Positions 19,116-27,953 of a stretch of DNA of 64,000 bases are shown one piece after another. The DNA is taken from contig JARWSJ010000001.1 in NCBI GenBank assembly GCA_029906195.1, positions 1,550,001 to 1,614,000 on the forward strand, read 5' to 3'. The translations under genes and the position numbers were made by a program. Source of the DNA: Chitinophagaceae bacterium 26-R-25. GTDB taxonomy: Bacteria > Bacteroidota > Bacteroidia > Chitinophagales > Chitinophagaceae. The notes under the pieces are model-generated. The model was given only the letters and a program-made list of their open reading frames with translations, did not search any database and had not been told where the DNA came from. The first letter of the stretch is position 1; each line of letters begins with the position of its first letter.

Positions 19116-20168
19116 ATGCAACAATCCCTATATCAAACATACCAGCGGTACAAAACATTGCGGACAAATGTGATCACAACTTTGCCCATTGTTATTTTAA
19201 TGCCGCACAGTGCCTGCAACTGTCGCTGTGTGATGTGTGACATCTGGAAGCACAACAATCATCTCAAACAGTTAACGGAAAAGGATGTTGAGAGCCTGAT
19301 CCTCTCGTTAAAGAAATTCAAAACGGTAGAGGTGGTAATGTCCGGCGGCGAAGCGATACTTCACCCGGCATTTTTTTCGTTGTGTGCGATCCTGAAAAAG
19401 CAAAACATCAAAATCACTTTACTTACCAGTGGACATGCCATAAAACGTCATGCTGAAAACCTTGTGAAGTATGTCGACAGCATTATCATTTCCGTTGATG
19501 GAAACGAAGAAATACATAACAAGATCAGGAACATTGAAAACGCATTTGGCAAAACAAAAGAAAGCATCGAAGCAATAAAGGAACTGCAACCAAATTTCAA
19601 AATCACAGGGCGCACCGTCATTCATCAACTGAACTTTCGCATTTGGCCACAGATCATCGATGCTGCCAAACAACTGCACCTTGACAGCATAAGCTTTTTG
19701 CCTGCAGATGTTACAAGCAATGCCTTTGATCATAATGAACAATGGAAGGAAGAAAACAAAGACAAATTGCTGATCGATCAGTCATCTTTACCGGAACTAA
19801 AATCAGTTGTCGATAACATGCTCGAAACACATGCGAATGATTTTGCGAAGCGATTTGTTCTTGAATCGCCTGCCAGGATATGGAGCATTTATCAATACTA
19901 TGCGGCTTTTGCAGGCCTTGCAGAGTTTCCTTACAAAAGATGCAATGCGCCTTGGGTATCGGCAGTTATAGAAGCGGACGGTTCTGTAAAGCCGTGTTTC
20001 TTCCACGATGCTTTTGGCAATGTAAAAGATGATTCACTTGAAAACCTGGTAAACAATGAACAGGCACTTCATTTTAGAAAGTCGATAAATATGGCCGAGA
20101 ATGAAATATGCAGGAAATGTGTTTGCTCATTGTATTTACCGCCGACGGTGAACCCGGGCAGGAACTAG
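19116..20168 (+). CDS. radical SAM enzyme with SPASM-like C-terminus
   Basis: 350 aa. The radical SAM core has C34-x3-C38-x2-C41 (CNCRCVMCDIW) and the SAM-binding VVMSGGEAILHP. Cys276, Cys294, Cys332, Cys335 and Cys337 form a SPASM/twitch-type auxiliary iron-sulfur site (PWVSAVIEADGSVKPCF is characteristic). SPASM enzymes modify peptides or sugars, for example by dehydrogenation or epimerisation (BtrN, NeoN). No precursor peptide or PqqD-like domain is nearby, which favours a small-molecule substrate. ATG 19116 is chosen because the longer frame from TTG 19062 is repeat sequence. The stop codon TAG itself falls in Rep-C words. Confidence 0.88.
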   Translation: MQQSLYQTYQRYKTLRTNVITTLPIVILMPHSACNCRCVMCDIWKHNNHLKQLTEKDVESLILSLKKFKTVEVVMSGGEAILHPAFFSLCAILKKQNIKITLLTSGHAIKRHAENLVKYVDSIIISVDGNEEIHNKIRNIENAFGKTKESIEAIKELQPNFKITGRTVIHQLNFRIWPQIIDAAKQLHLDSISFLPADVTSNAFDHNEQWKEENKDKLLIDQSSLPELKSVVDNMLETHANDFAKRFVLESPARIWSIYQYYAAFAGLAEFPYKRCNAPWVSAVIEADGSVKPCFFHDAFGNVKDDSLENLVNNEQALHFRKSINMAENEICRKCVCSLYLPPTVNPGRN

Positions 20169-20505
20169 GAATTAGAAATTAGGAATTCAATGTCGTTTAG
20201 TTAAGCTGTTTGAAAAATTAAGAGCATGTCGCTTGTCATCCCGACGAAGGAGGGATCTGGGTCTAACGCTAACGAACAGTATGTGTAAACAATCACGCAG
20301 ATCCCTCCTTCGTCGGGATGACAAGCGGTCTTTTCTAACGGATCATAACCACCATTCCGTTCGGAAAAAATCCGTAACTAAAAGACATTGAATTAAGAAT
20401 TAAGAATTTTTGTGTGTTGCATTAAACGTAATATGAACCATTTATTAGTTTCGGAGTCATATCGCTCATAACTCATAACTCACAACTCATAACATAGAAA
20501 AAGCA
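20162..20505. repeat. repeat-only gap: Rep-C half, Rep-H perfect hairpin, Rep-K words
   Basis: This 337-bp gap holds no gene. Rep-C words (20162-20189) overlap the preceding stop. Rep-H is a hairpin with two perfect 30-base arms, 20230-20259 and 20298-20327 (core CCCGACGAAGGAGGGATCTG), and a 38-base loop. Rep-K words (CTCATAACTCATAACTCACA, 20459-20493) end just before the next start. The gap lies between co-oriented genes of one operon, so the hairpin may attenuate expression. Confidence 0.85.
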
Positions 20506-21963
20506 ATGAAAAAAATACTATTCACGCACTCGTATTTTTTGCACTTTGATAAAAAGCAGGAGGCTATTGGCAAACCATATGCGCCATTGGCAACCCTGTA
20601 TGCAGCAGCATGGATGCGTGCAAACGGTTATGAGGTTTCGCTCTTCGACACCATGTTTGTCAAAAACGCAGATGAACTGATCGAAGCGTTAAATACAGAT
20701 ATGCCCGACCTGCTGGTCATTTACGATGACGGATTCAACTACCTCACGAAGATGTGCCTGACCAACATGCGCGAAGCTGCATTCCGTATGATCAATCTCG
20801 CAAAACGATGCGGCATTACTGTCATCGTGTCCAGCTCCGATGCAACGGATCACTATGATCAATACCTGCAGGCCGGTGCAGATTTCATTTTGATCGGAGA
20901 AGGAGAGATGACTTTGCTGGAACTTACCAATGCATTGGCATCCGGAACAAATGACCTGCATAATATCCCAGGCATCGTCTTTCATGAAAATGGAACCAGC
21001 ACAACAACAGCAAAACGAAACGTCTTGAAAGATCTGGATAGTCTGCCGCAGCCCGCATGGGACCTGGTTGACATCGACCGCTACAAGGAAATGTGGCTGA
21101 GACATGCAGGCTATTTTTCCATCAACATAGCTACTACTAGAGGATGCCCGTTCAAATGTAATTGGTGCGCAAAACCAATTTATGGCAACCGCTACAATTC
21201 ACGTTCACCTCAAAAAGTAGTAGACGAACTGAAGTATTTAATGGAAAATCATGGCTTCGACCATGTTTGGTTCTGCGATGATATTTTTGGTCTAAAACCC
21301 GGATGGGTAGAGGAGTTTGCCAAACTTGTACGAAAAGAAAATTTGTCCTTTACATTCAAAATACAATCGCGGGCCGATCTTCTATTGCAACCGGCTTATG
21401 TAGCTTCACTGCAAAAAGCGGGTTGCGAAAATGCATGGATGGGTGCGGAAAGCGGTTCCCAAAAAATACTGGATGCAATGGATAAAGGCATCACTGTAGA
21501 ACAAATACATGAGGCAACAAACCTGCTGAAGGTCTACGAAATAAAGCCTTCATTGTTCATTCAGTTTGGTTATCTGGGTGAGACAAAAGAAGACATAAAG
21601 CTTACCATAAAAATGATCAACGAGCTAATGCCGCATGAAATTGGCATTTCCGTTTCGTATCCTTTGCCTGGAACCGGCTTCTATGAAAAAGTAAAGGCTG
21701 CGATGCAGGAAAAGCACAACTGGACGGACTCTGGTGAACTTGCATTAATGTTTAGAAATACCTATGCACCATCATTTTACAAACAACTGCACCGTTATGT
21801 GCACAACAATTATAAAAAACATATCGCTACTATAAAATGGCGCGAGTGGTTCAAACAGTCCGGAAAAAGTGATGTAAAGAAAATGCTGTCAGCTTTCTAC
21901 TATTTTCCGGCCACGTGGCTTGACAGAGTAAGACTATTCTCACTGCAACACAAGAAAGCATGA
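20506..21963 (+). CDS. second B12-binding-domain radical SAM enzyme
   Basis: 485 aa. The N-terminal cobalamin-binding-like domain (about 1-150: PYAPLATLYAAAWMRANGYE, then GADFILIGEGEMTLLEL) is followed by a radical SAM barrel with C214-x3-C218-x2-C221 (GCPFKCNWCAKP) and MGAESGSQKILDAMDKG. Class B radical SAM family. It differs clearly from the 17542 protein, so the two probably catalyse separate steps rather than being a recent duplicate. The start codon ATG of the next methyltransferase overlaps its stop (ATGA). Confidence 0.9.
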   Translation: MKKILFTHSYFLHFDKKQEAIGKPYAPLATLYAAAWMRANGYEVSLFDTMFVKNADELIEALNTDMPDLLVIYDDGFNYLTKMCLTNMREAAFRMINLAKRCGITVIVSSSDATDHYDQYLQAGADFILIGEGEMTLLELTNALASGTNDLHNIPGIVFHENGTSTTTAKRNVLKDLDSLPQPAWDLVDIDRYKEMWLRHAGYFSINIATTRGCPFKCNWCAKPIYGNRYNSRSPQKVVDELKYLMENHGFDHVWFCDDIFGLKPGWVEEFAKLVRKENLSFTFKIQSRADLLLQPAYVASLQKAGCENAWMGAESGSQKILDAMDKGITVEQIHEATNLLKVYEIKPSLFIQFGYLGETKEDIKLTIKMINELMPHEIGISVSYPLPGTGFYEKVKAAMQEKHNWTDSGELALMFRNTYAPSFYKQLHRYVHNNYKKHIATIKWREWFKQSGKSDVKKMLSAFYYFPATWLDRVRLFSLQHKKA

Positions 21964-22778
21964 ATGAAATGATTCAACATAACGAACAACTTGCAGCTGC
22001 TGCTTTCGGTAAGCAGTCTGCGGTTTTCGACGCGATATACAGCGGCAACACCACCGTACAATACAAACGTGAGCGTGTGCGCGAAGCGGTAATGAACTAT
22101 GTGCCGAAAGATTCGCACATCCTTGAACTCAATTGCGGAACAGGAGAGGATGCGATCTTTTTTGCGCAAAACGGATACACCGTGCATGCCACCGATATCT
22201 CAAAAGGCATGCTCGACAAAATGGCCGCTAAGATTCACCAGCAAGCGCTTGATGGCAAAATTAGTTTTGAGCAATGTTCTTATACCAATTTGCAATCACT
22301 TAGAGAAGGCAGACAGTACGATGCCATCTTCAGCAATTTTGGAGGATTGAATTGCACCAATGAACTCGACAAAGTATTGTCTTCTTTCAATACAATCTTG
22401 AAACCGGGCGGCGTTGCCTGCCTGGTGATATTGCCAAAGTTTTGCCTGCTCGAAACTTTGCTGATTTTCAAAGGAAAATTCAAGACCGCCCTACGCCGGT
22501 TCTTTAGCAGCAAAGGACGATCGGCACACATAGAAGGTGGACATTTTACCTGCTGGTATTACAACCCATCTGATGTGAAAAATATTTTGAAAAACGATTT
22601 TACTGTTGAAACTGTTGAAGGCCTGTGCACCCTCGTTCCACCTTCATACATTGAGCATTTTGCGGAGAGGTATCCACGTATGTTTAGCTTCCTGAAAGCC
22701 GCAGAGCAACGTCTGAAATCAACATGGCCATGGAGATCGATTGGAGATTATTATATTATTGTGCTGCGGAAGAAGTGA
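21960..22778 (+). CDS. class I SAM-dependent methyltransferase
   Basis: 272 aa; SAM motif ILELNCGTG (54-62), acidic strand end HATDISKGML, and FNTILKPGGVACLVILP. The C-terminal third is basic and hydrophobic (LLIFKGKFKTALRRFFSSKG), which could let it work at the membrane. It is translationally coupled to the B12 radical SAM gene through an ATGA overlap, strong evidence that both act in one pathway. Methyl acceptor unknown. Confidence 0.87.
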   Translation: MNEMIQHNEQLAAAAFGKQSAVFDAIYSGNTTVQYKRERVREAVMNYVPKDSHILELNCGTGEDAIFFAQNGYTVHATDISKGMLDKMAAKIHQQALDGKISFEQCSYTNLQSLREGRQYDAIFSNFGGLNCTNELDKVLSSFNTILKPGGVACLVILPKFCLLETLLIFKGKFKTALRRFFSSKGRSAHIEGGHFTCWYYNPSDVKNILKNDFTVETVEGLCTLVPPSYIEHFAERYPRMFSFLKAAEQRLKSTWPWRSIGDYYIIVLRKK

Positions 22779-22794
22779 GTGAGCACTTTCATTT

Positions 22795-22893
22795 ACCACT
22801 AAGGCACTAAGGCCACTAAGCCGCACTAAGGGTTCGTAATAATTTGAACTTCTCTTAGTGAAACTTAGTGGGTTTAGTGTCTTAGTGGTAAGT
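22795..22893. repeat. Rep-A copy 3
   Basis: ACCACTAAGGCACTAAGGCC arm, loop GGGTTCGTAATAATTTGAAC in the orientation of copy 2, and a complementary arm to 22893. It lies between the convergent methyltransferase and nucleotidyltransferase genes. Confidence 0.8.
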
Positions 22894-22908
22894 ATTTGAG
22901 ACGCCAAA

Positions 22909-23841
22909 CTATCGCGCTTCACCTGCACTTTTCATCGCATGCAATTGCTGAAGCTGCAATAATTTCTCCTGGTGTTTTGCCAGCAGTTTAATTGGAAAAC
23001 CAGTAGGATCCGGCTTTGAATAATGTTTGTGTGCTGTCATGCTCATAACATATCCGTGGTCATTCAATTGACCGGCCATTGTTTTTTGTTGCCATCTCCT
23101 GGCCGTTATATTCATCAGGTAATTGTCCAATGCATTTCCCCACCTGCCTTTGAAACAGGTCTCCAACAGTAATTTAACCGGGTTGGAACCAATGTCCTTC
23201 TCCCTGTAAACACGCATAAAATGATTAGGCAGAAATTTTGCTGTCCAGTTATTGGCCTTGAAAAAATCATCAAAAGCTTTGGTGCCTTGCAATGGCATGA
23301 GCGTAACAATTTCAGTGGCAGTAAAAATATTCTTCTCTACAATATCCAGCTCTTTTTCATCAATATAGTAGTTCATGCACAGATAGTGCTGCTTGTTGAA
23401 AAGGTAACTCAGTTTCTTTAACAAATGAGTAAATGTGCGTGCCAGCCAAACCCGGTTGTGCGTTGTAATAATAAACAAATCAATGTCCGCACCGTCTTCC
23501 GCAAAATACTTCGACAGGGAACCTGAAATAGCGACGCCTTTAACGAACGGAAAATGACTGAGCAAAGCGGCCACGCGTTTTCCGGTGTCAATAAGCTTTA
23601 GCGCTTTTGAGTATCCTTCATTGCGACGACGGGCATATTGCTCATCCTTTACGAGGCTGTAATATTGATGCTCCTTGTAAATGTGGCCCGACAGTAAAAG
23701 TTCGCGGAGCTCATTCAGCAGCGCATCTTTTGTACATTGCACAGGCAGGAACAAAAAAATTTCTTTTTGTGTAAGGGGGTACCTGAAGTTGTCAAAATAT
23801 GCAAGTGTCGCCAGTATTTCTTGTTGTACGTCGTTCACCAT
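22909..23841 (-). CDS. nucleotidyltransferase-fold protein with N-terminal winged helix
   Basis: 310 aa. Residues 1-85 look like a winged-helix domain (FDNFRYPLTQKEIFLFL). A minimal nucleotidyltransferase core follows, with Gly107-Ser108 and Asp119/Asp121 (ISGSLSK, then DGADIDLFII), the GS...DxD metal-binding signature of the polymerase-beta superfamily. The C-terminal 130 residues are basic and unassigned. Possible roles are adenylylating a small molecule or protein, or a regulatory toxin-like NTase. It converges on the radical SAM operon and may belong to the island by proximity. It has no HEPN partner next to it. Confidence 0.75.
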   Translation of the reverse strand: MVNDVQQEILATLAYFDNFRYPLTQKEIFLFLPVQCTKDALLNELRELLLSGHIYKEHQYYSLVKDEQYARRRNEGYSKALKLIDTGKRVAALLSHFPFVKGVAISGSLSKYFAEDGADIDLFIITTHNRVWLARTFTHLLKKLSYLFNKQHYLCMNYYIDEKELDIVEKNIFTATEIVTLMPLQGTKAFDDFFKANNWTAKFLPNHFMRVYREKDIGSNPVKLLLETCFKGRWGNALDNYLMNITARRWQQKTMAGQLNDHGYVMSMTAHKHYSKPDPTGFPIKLLAKHQEKLLQLQQLHAMKSAGEAR

Positions 23842-24000
23842 TTCATTTCTTTAGTAAGGACTATACAAGTACATACGGCTTCACTCGAAAAAGGTTGCTT
23901 GCGACCTGCTATAAATAATTGCACAAGCAGGTGATAACAAGTTAATAACAAAAATAACAGGCACCAGCCGATGCGTTCATCTCACGAACCCCTGCTGAAA

Positions 24001-24043
24001 ACAAAAGAAACAACCTGCAAAAATTACGGGTTGTTTCTTTTGT
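24001..24043 (-). terminator. terminator after the protease-nuclease fusion gene
   Basis: Perfect 15-base arms ACAAAAGAAACAACC / GGTTGTTTCTTTTGT with a 13-base loop. The T-rich end follows the stem on the minus strand, 26 bp after the stop of the 24070 gene. Confidence 0.8.
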
Positions 24044-24069
24044 CGCTTGATTTTGGCACCGTCTTACAA

Positions 24070-26244
24070 CTACAAATCAAGGTGCTCCGCAATTGCTTTA
24101 ATATTAACAGAAGGCAGAAAATCGGGTGATTCATACAGCGCCCTCACATCTTCCGGATCAACTTCTGTTATTTTCTTAATTGTTTGATCGCCCTTTCCCA
24201 GTTGCCAGGCGCTGCTCCACAAACTTGCCAAACTATATGCGCCGCTGGCAAAAAGTTTCGGAACTATGGTCTTTCCACTCTTCTTCCAAAAATTATCGGG
24301 AAAGTCTTTATCATCTTTTGCAAACGCATCCACAATAACTTCAGGATTAATTGTTTTAAATGTTTGTTTCATTAAATCAACAACAGACGCTGCAGCCTCT
24401 TTGCCCGAACCAAGAGCGACAAGCTTTTTATATTTTGCTTCTTTGATGAGTTTTTCAACAGCGGGAAAAATCTCCTTATTGTATCTGTTGATCATAGTCG
24501 CCTCAAAGGCCTCGTGCACCCCATCGCCAATCTTTTTTCCACTAGGTGAAGGCTTTCCGTTAAACATGTAAGAAATATGAAGCGGCTGGCAAGCATCGCC
24601 CACATAGTGCGCCAGAACACCTGATGCAGCTACGAAACCGGTTAGGTTCCCTTTTTTAACATAGCCTACCATCTCAAGAAATATCTGCCACACCCTGAAG
24701 GGCAAAATGCCCTTGCTACTGTCTTTGACGGCCTTGTCCGTATAATACTGCAGCCATTCATCCGGCGTGAGGTATTTCATGTTTGCGCCTTTACCGGTGC
24801 AAAGCTCCAGCAATGTTTTGCCATCACTGTTGGGCTTGTCCATATCGGCAAAGTGGTTGGGGTTTTCCAATGATCTTTTAAAATCTCCGCCTACAATTTT
24901 CCAAATAAGATCGGGCACATCAGCTAATGGCGTATAGTCAAGCGCCTTTCTGGCATTCTTAATGGCGCTATCCGTAATCAGCGTTTTATCTTCGAAAGTG
25001 ATCAAACTTAAATTTTGCTGAAAGACCTTTTTCAGTTGTGTGCTTGTAATCATTTTTGCCGCAATATTGGCAATGGTATAATGTCCCACTTCCCCCCAGG
25101 TATAGTCAGCATCGGAGTTCCATCCGGAAACAAGGTCAATATTAAGTTCCCGCAATACATTTGATAAACAAGTGCCCAGCGCATAGGGGTGATTGTATGT
25201 CTTGCCATCGTCTGTGAAACAATGTTGACCCCATTGAATGGCAAGGGGTTGGTTTTTCTTACTCTCGTCATCATCATCATTCGCCAGTACCCAGATTGTG
25301 CCTGAATCACCGTGTTTCGTTGCAAGCCCCGTAGCATGGTCTTTCGCGCCGATCAGGAAGTCGGAAATATAGTCCAAACCACCGACAGATTTGTATCTAT
25401 AAAACAAAGCGCTTATTTCACCATTTAATAATCCACTGGCTGCTCCAAAAGCAGTAACCGCCTTGCCAATTAGATTAAGTGAAAGATTGGTAGTGCTCAG
25501 ATTGAAAACACTTTGCAGTGTTCCTATATTAAAAACATCGGTCTTCCAGTATTTAATGTTGTCTATTTCTATTAAACCAATATCTGCATTAACGACCGTA
25601 TTTGGTGCACTCCAACCGTTATATAGTTTTTCAAAAGAGATATGACCAAGTGCCTTGTCTGAACTTTTTCCAATTGGCACCAACGTTCCTTTCACCTTTG
25701 TATACACTATTGTTCCAGGTGTCCCGGTGACATGTTTATTTGTGATCGCATAATATTTGTTGCCGTCAGAAACAATGCAACCAAGCGATGCTGTTCGCCG
25801 GATTCCCTGCGATTCAATGATCAGCGGATATCCGCCTCCAATATAATCGGAAGGGAAGGTCAAATCTCCTTCATTAACGATCTCATCATTGTCCTGTAAA
25901 GCGGAGGGCGCTTCGATCACACAAAGAGGCACTTCTCTGCCATCCGGCAAATAAACTTTTGAAGGTATGTAGTTGTCAAACTTGTTAGCCTTGTCATCTT
26001 TTGCAGCGACCGAAAAAGTAGTCCATTTCTTAACAAAAACTAGAATACACGGCCATGACGAACTATCGACAAATGTATTGTCCAGTGTTTTCGGTTTATC
26101 ATCGTTTTTTTTACGTCTGCGATATTTCCCGATCGCAGTTCCTATTACATTCTCCTTTCGCATTAAGTGAACGTGAAATGCTTCACGTGCGTCGAGCAGA
26201 TCTTTAATAGAAAGGAAGTCATATTGATTATGTGTGGCTGGCAT
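24070..26244 (-). CDS. trypsin-like protease fused to an S1/P1-type zinc nuclease/phospholipase domain
   Basis: 724 aa without a signal peptide or membrane segment. Residues about 1-115 resemble the N-terminal ENVIGTAIGK module of NAL1-like trypsin-fold proteins. Residues 145-370 form a chymotrypsin-fold protease with a plausible triad His171 (ITNKHV), Asp221 (NADIGLIEI) and Ser314 (KHGDSGT). Residues 383-690 match the P1/S1 nuclease family: Trp383-x4-His388 (WGEVGH), Asp442, His464, His546-x3-Asp550-x5-His556 (AHYVGDACQPLH) and His577-x3-Glu581. These spacings equal those of the P1 nuclease zinc ligands, with Asp replaced by Glu at the last. In P1 nuclease the first residue is the Trp, whose free amino group binds zinc; here it is internal, directly after the protease. 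It is a single-gene unit with its own terminator. Substrate may be nucleic acid or phospholipid. Confidence 0.85.
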   Translation of the reverse strand: MPATHNQYDFLSIKDLLDAREAFHVHLMRKENVIGTAIGKYRRRKKNDDKPKTLDNTFVDSSSWPCILVFVKKWTTFSVAAKDDKANKFDNYIPSKVYLPDGREVPLCVIEAPSALQDNDEIVNEGDLTFPSDYIGGGYPLIIESQGIRRTASLGCIVSDGNKYYAITNKHVTGTPGTIVYTKVKGTLVPIGKSSDKALGHISFEKLYNGWSAPNTVVNADIGLIEIDNIKYWKTDVFNIGTLQSVFNLSTTNLSLNLIGKAVTAFGAASGLLNGEISALFYRYKSVGGLDYISDFLIGAKDHATGLATKHGDSGTIWVLANDDDDESKKNQPLAIQWGQHCFTDDGKTYNHPYALGTCLSNVLRELNIDLVSGWNSDADYTWGEVGHYTIANIAAKMITSTQLKKVFQQNLSLITFEDKTLITDSAIKNARKALDYTPLADVPDLIWKIVGGDFKRSLENPNHFADMDKPNSDGKTLLELCTGKGANMKYLTPDEWLQYYTDKAVKDSSKGILPFRVWQIFLEMVGYVKKGNLTGFVAASGVLAHYVGDACQPLHISYMFNGKPSPSGKKIGDGVHEAFEATMINRYNKEIFPAVEKLIKEAKYKKLVALGSGKEAAASVVDLMKQTFKTINPEVIVDAFAKDDKDFPDNFWKKSGKTIVPKLFASGAYSLASLWSSAWQLGKGDQTIKKITEVDPEDVRALYESPDFLPSVNIKAIAEHLDL

Positions 26245-26638
26245 AAAAAAAATCGTTTAATTTTTTAACAGATAAATGGACGGTTGGTTGTGAAATCGCA
26301 GATGAGGGTAGGGAAGGACGAGCTACAGTCAATAACGCTGTCTAATGACAAATAACGCGTTCAAAATGATTTGACTTTTCAAACTAATGATCAACAGAAA
26401 AAATCGACTATAAAGTTTTGGAAGAAAAACTACAGGCATTGCTGCGCAAACGGAAAACTGAATGTTTCCGTCCGGAAAGATTTAGTAACATAGCATTTTG
26501 GTTTAGGTGGTTATTTGAATGCTGTACAAATTATTGACTTGGTTTAATATTGTCAATAGGCTGGTATTTAATTTTTATTAAGAAAATGTAACCAATACCC
26601 ATTTCCTAACTGCTGGTTTCGCCTTCTTCTTTTGCAAC
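26245..26638. other. 394-bp gap without a recognisable gene
   Basis: A/T-rich stretch between the start of the fusion gene and the stop of the AI-2E permease. I see no repeat family, no open frame worth calling and no clear terminator; it should hold the promoter of the fusion gene on the minus strand. Confidence 0.5.
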
Positions 26639-27712
26639 TTATGCTTGCCTGACCTTGTTTTTTTCCAACCATGAATTAAAAATGGTATAAAACACAGCGA
26701 GTATAATCGCCCCTTTAAACATACCCGTAAAGCCCCAGGCTACAAGGCCACCGATAACTCCCAGGAACAAAACAAGAAAAGGAAGTTTACCGCTTCTGGC
26801 AATGAGAACGGGCTTCAATACTGCATCGACAATTAAAACAGCAACGCCCCAAACCGCAATAAAAATAGCGCCACCACTATGTCCCTGCATGGCGAGCCAA
26901 ACAACTACCGGTATGAATACGATCAACGGTCCGACTTGTATCAACACCAAAAAATAAACAATGGCAGCGAGGCCAAGCGCAAACGGAATGCCTTCGATCG
27001 CAAAACCTATCCATGAAACAACAGCCGCTATAAAGGCAGTGCCCATTACACCAATGGCAACACCTTTTACAGCCTGTGCCGTTGCATCGACCAACGCATA
27101 ACCATCTTCTTTGCCAAACATGTAGGTAAGTGTTGTGCGTACCGGCACCATTATTTTACGACCGCTTACAAGAAAGACTGCCGACACAATAATGCCTGCA
27201 ATAAACTCTAAAGCAACGCCAAGCATTCCGGCACCGCTTGTCACTACACGATGCAGCAACATTCTTAACTGAGGCTCGTAAGCACCGACGGTCTCTTTGG
27301 GTCGGTCCTGCAATTGCTGCCAGAACGCGTCTATATCATCTCCGATAAATGGGATATTTGTAATCCAACCGGGAAGCGAAGGCAATCCATTTTCTCTTGC
27401 GTTGCCTATCCAATGGATCGCTTCTTTTACATGCAGACTCAATGCAGATATCATGTAGATCACCGGCACCGCGATGATCGCAATTAGCAAAATAGAATAC
27501 ACAACCGCTGCTAATTTTCTTCTTTGCCCAAACAATTGCACAAGCCTTTCAAATGGCTTTGCAAACGACACCGCAAAAATGATAGCAAAAGTAAACACAC
27601 CAAAGAAAGCCTGCAACACAGTAAACAAAGCATAAAGCAATCCAAGCAGCAAAAGGAGTATCAATACAGTCTCCGTTATTCGCTTCGAATTTGGTTGTGA
27701 AGGCTCGGTCAT
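26639..27712 (-). CDS. AI-2E family transporter (PerM-like)
   Basis: 357-aa polytopic inner-membrane protein: two N-terminal helices (VLILLLLLGLLYALFTVLQA and the next), a soluble amphipathic segment about 110-180, and a C-terminal cluster of helices (GLAAIVYFLVLIQVGPLIVF, then VAVLIVDAVLKPVLIARSG) typical of the PF01594 family. Members export signalling molecules or act as ion antiporters; the substrate is unclear. ATG 27712 (MTEPSQPNSKR) is preferred; the longer frame from 27871 runs through Rep-B and would add repeat-coded residues ([11 protein letters not shown]). Confidence 0.88.
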   Translation of the reverse strand: MTEPSQPNSKRITETVLILLLLLGLLYALFTVLQAFFGVFTFAIIFAVSFAKPFERLVQLFGQRRKLAAVVYSILLIAIIAVPVIYMISALSLHVKEAIHWIGNARENGLPSLPGWITNIPFIGDDIDAFWQQLQDRPKETVGAYEPQLRMLLHRVVTSGAGMLGVALEFIAGIIVSAVFLVSGRKIMVPVRTTLTYMFGKEDGYALVDATAQAVKGVAIGVMGTAFIAAVVSWIGFAIEGIPFALGLAAIVYFLVLIQVGPLIVFIPVVVWLAMQGHSGGAIFIAVWGVAVLIVDAVLKPVLIARSGKLPFLVLFLGVIGGLVAWGFTGMFKGAIILAVFYTIFNSWLEKNKVRQA

Positions 27713-27749
27713 GATGAAAGGTTTTCGGTAAGTAGAGTTAATATACGCA

Positions 27750-27895
27750 ATTGGAATTGAAAATTGAAAATTGAAAGTTGAAAATTGAAAACGAATGAAC
27801 AGCCGATTATTATTGGTTTGATAAGCTGTAATGATATAATCCAAATCATAAGAATATCCGTCCATTTTCAACTTTCAACTTTCAACTTTCAATTA
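27750..27895. repeat. Rep-B complete inverted pair
   Basis: GAAAATTGAAAATTGAAAGT words (27756-27790) face TTTCAACTTTCAACTTTCAA words (27866-27894) across a ~75-bp spacer. It lies upstream of the AI-2E gene and next to the terminator of the following small gene. Confidence 0.75.
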
Positions 27896-27935
27896 AAAAA
27901 AAGCGCCTGCAGCAGAACATGCTACAAGCGCTTTC
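27893..27935 (-). terminator. terminator of the small membrane-protein gene
   Basis: On the minus strand the hairpin AAGCGCTTGTAGCA / TGCTGCAGGCGCTT (imperfect) is followed by a run of eight or more T residues. It ends about 20 bp after the 27954 gene. Confidence 0.7.
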
Positions 27936-27953
27936 AAGCTATAGGTAAAATTT

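Noticed and set aside
17542-22778. RiPP cluster
   Set aside because: A SPASM-like enzyme is present, but I found no precursor peptide, PqqD-like domain, leader peptidase or C39 protease in the gaps.
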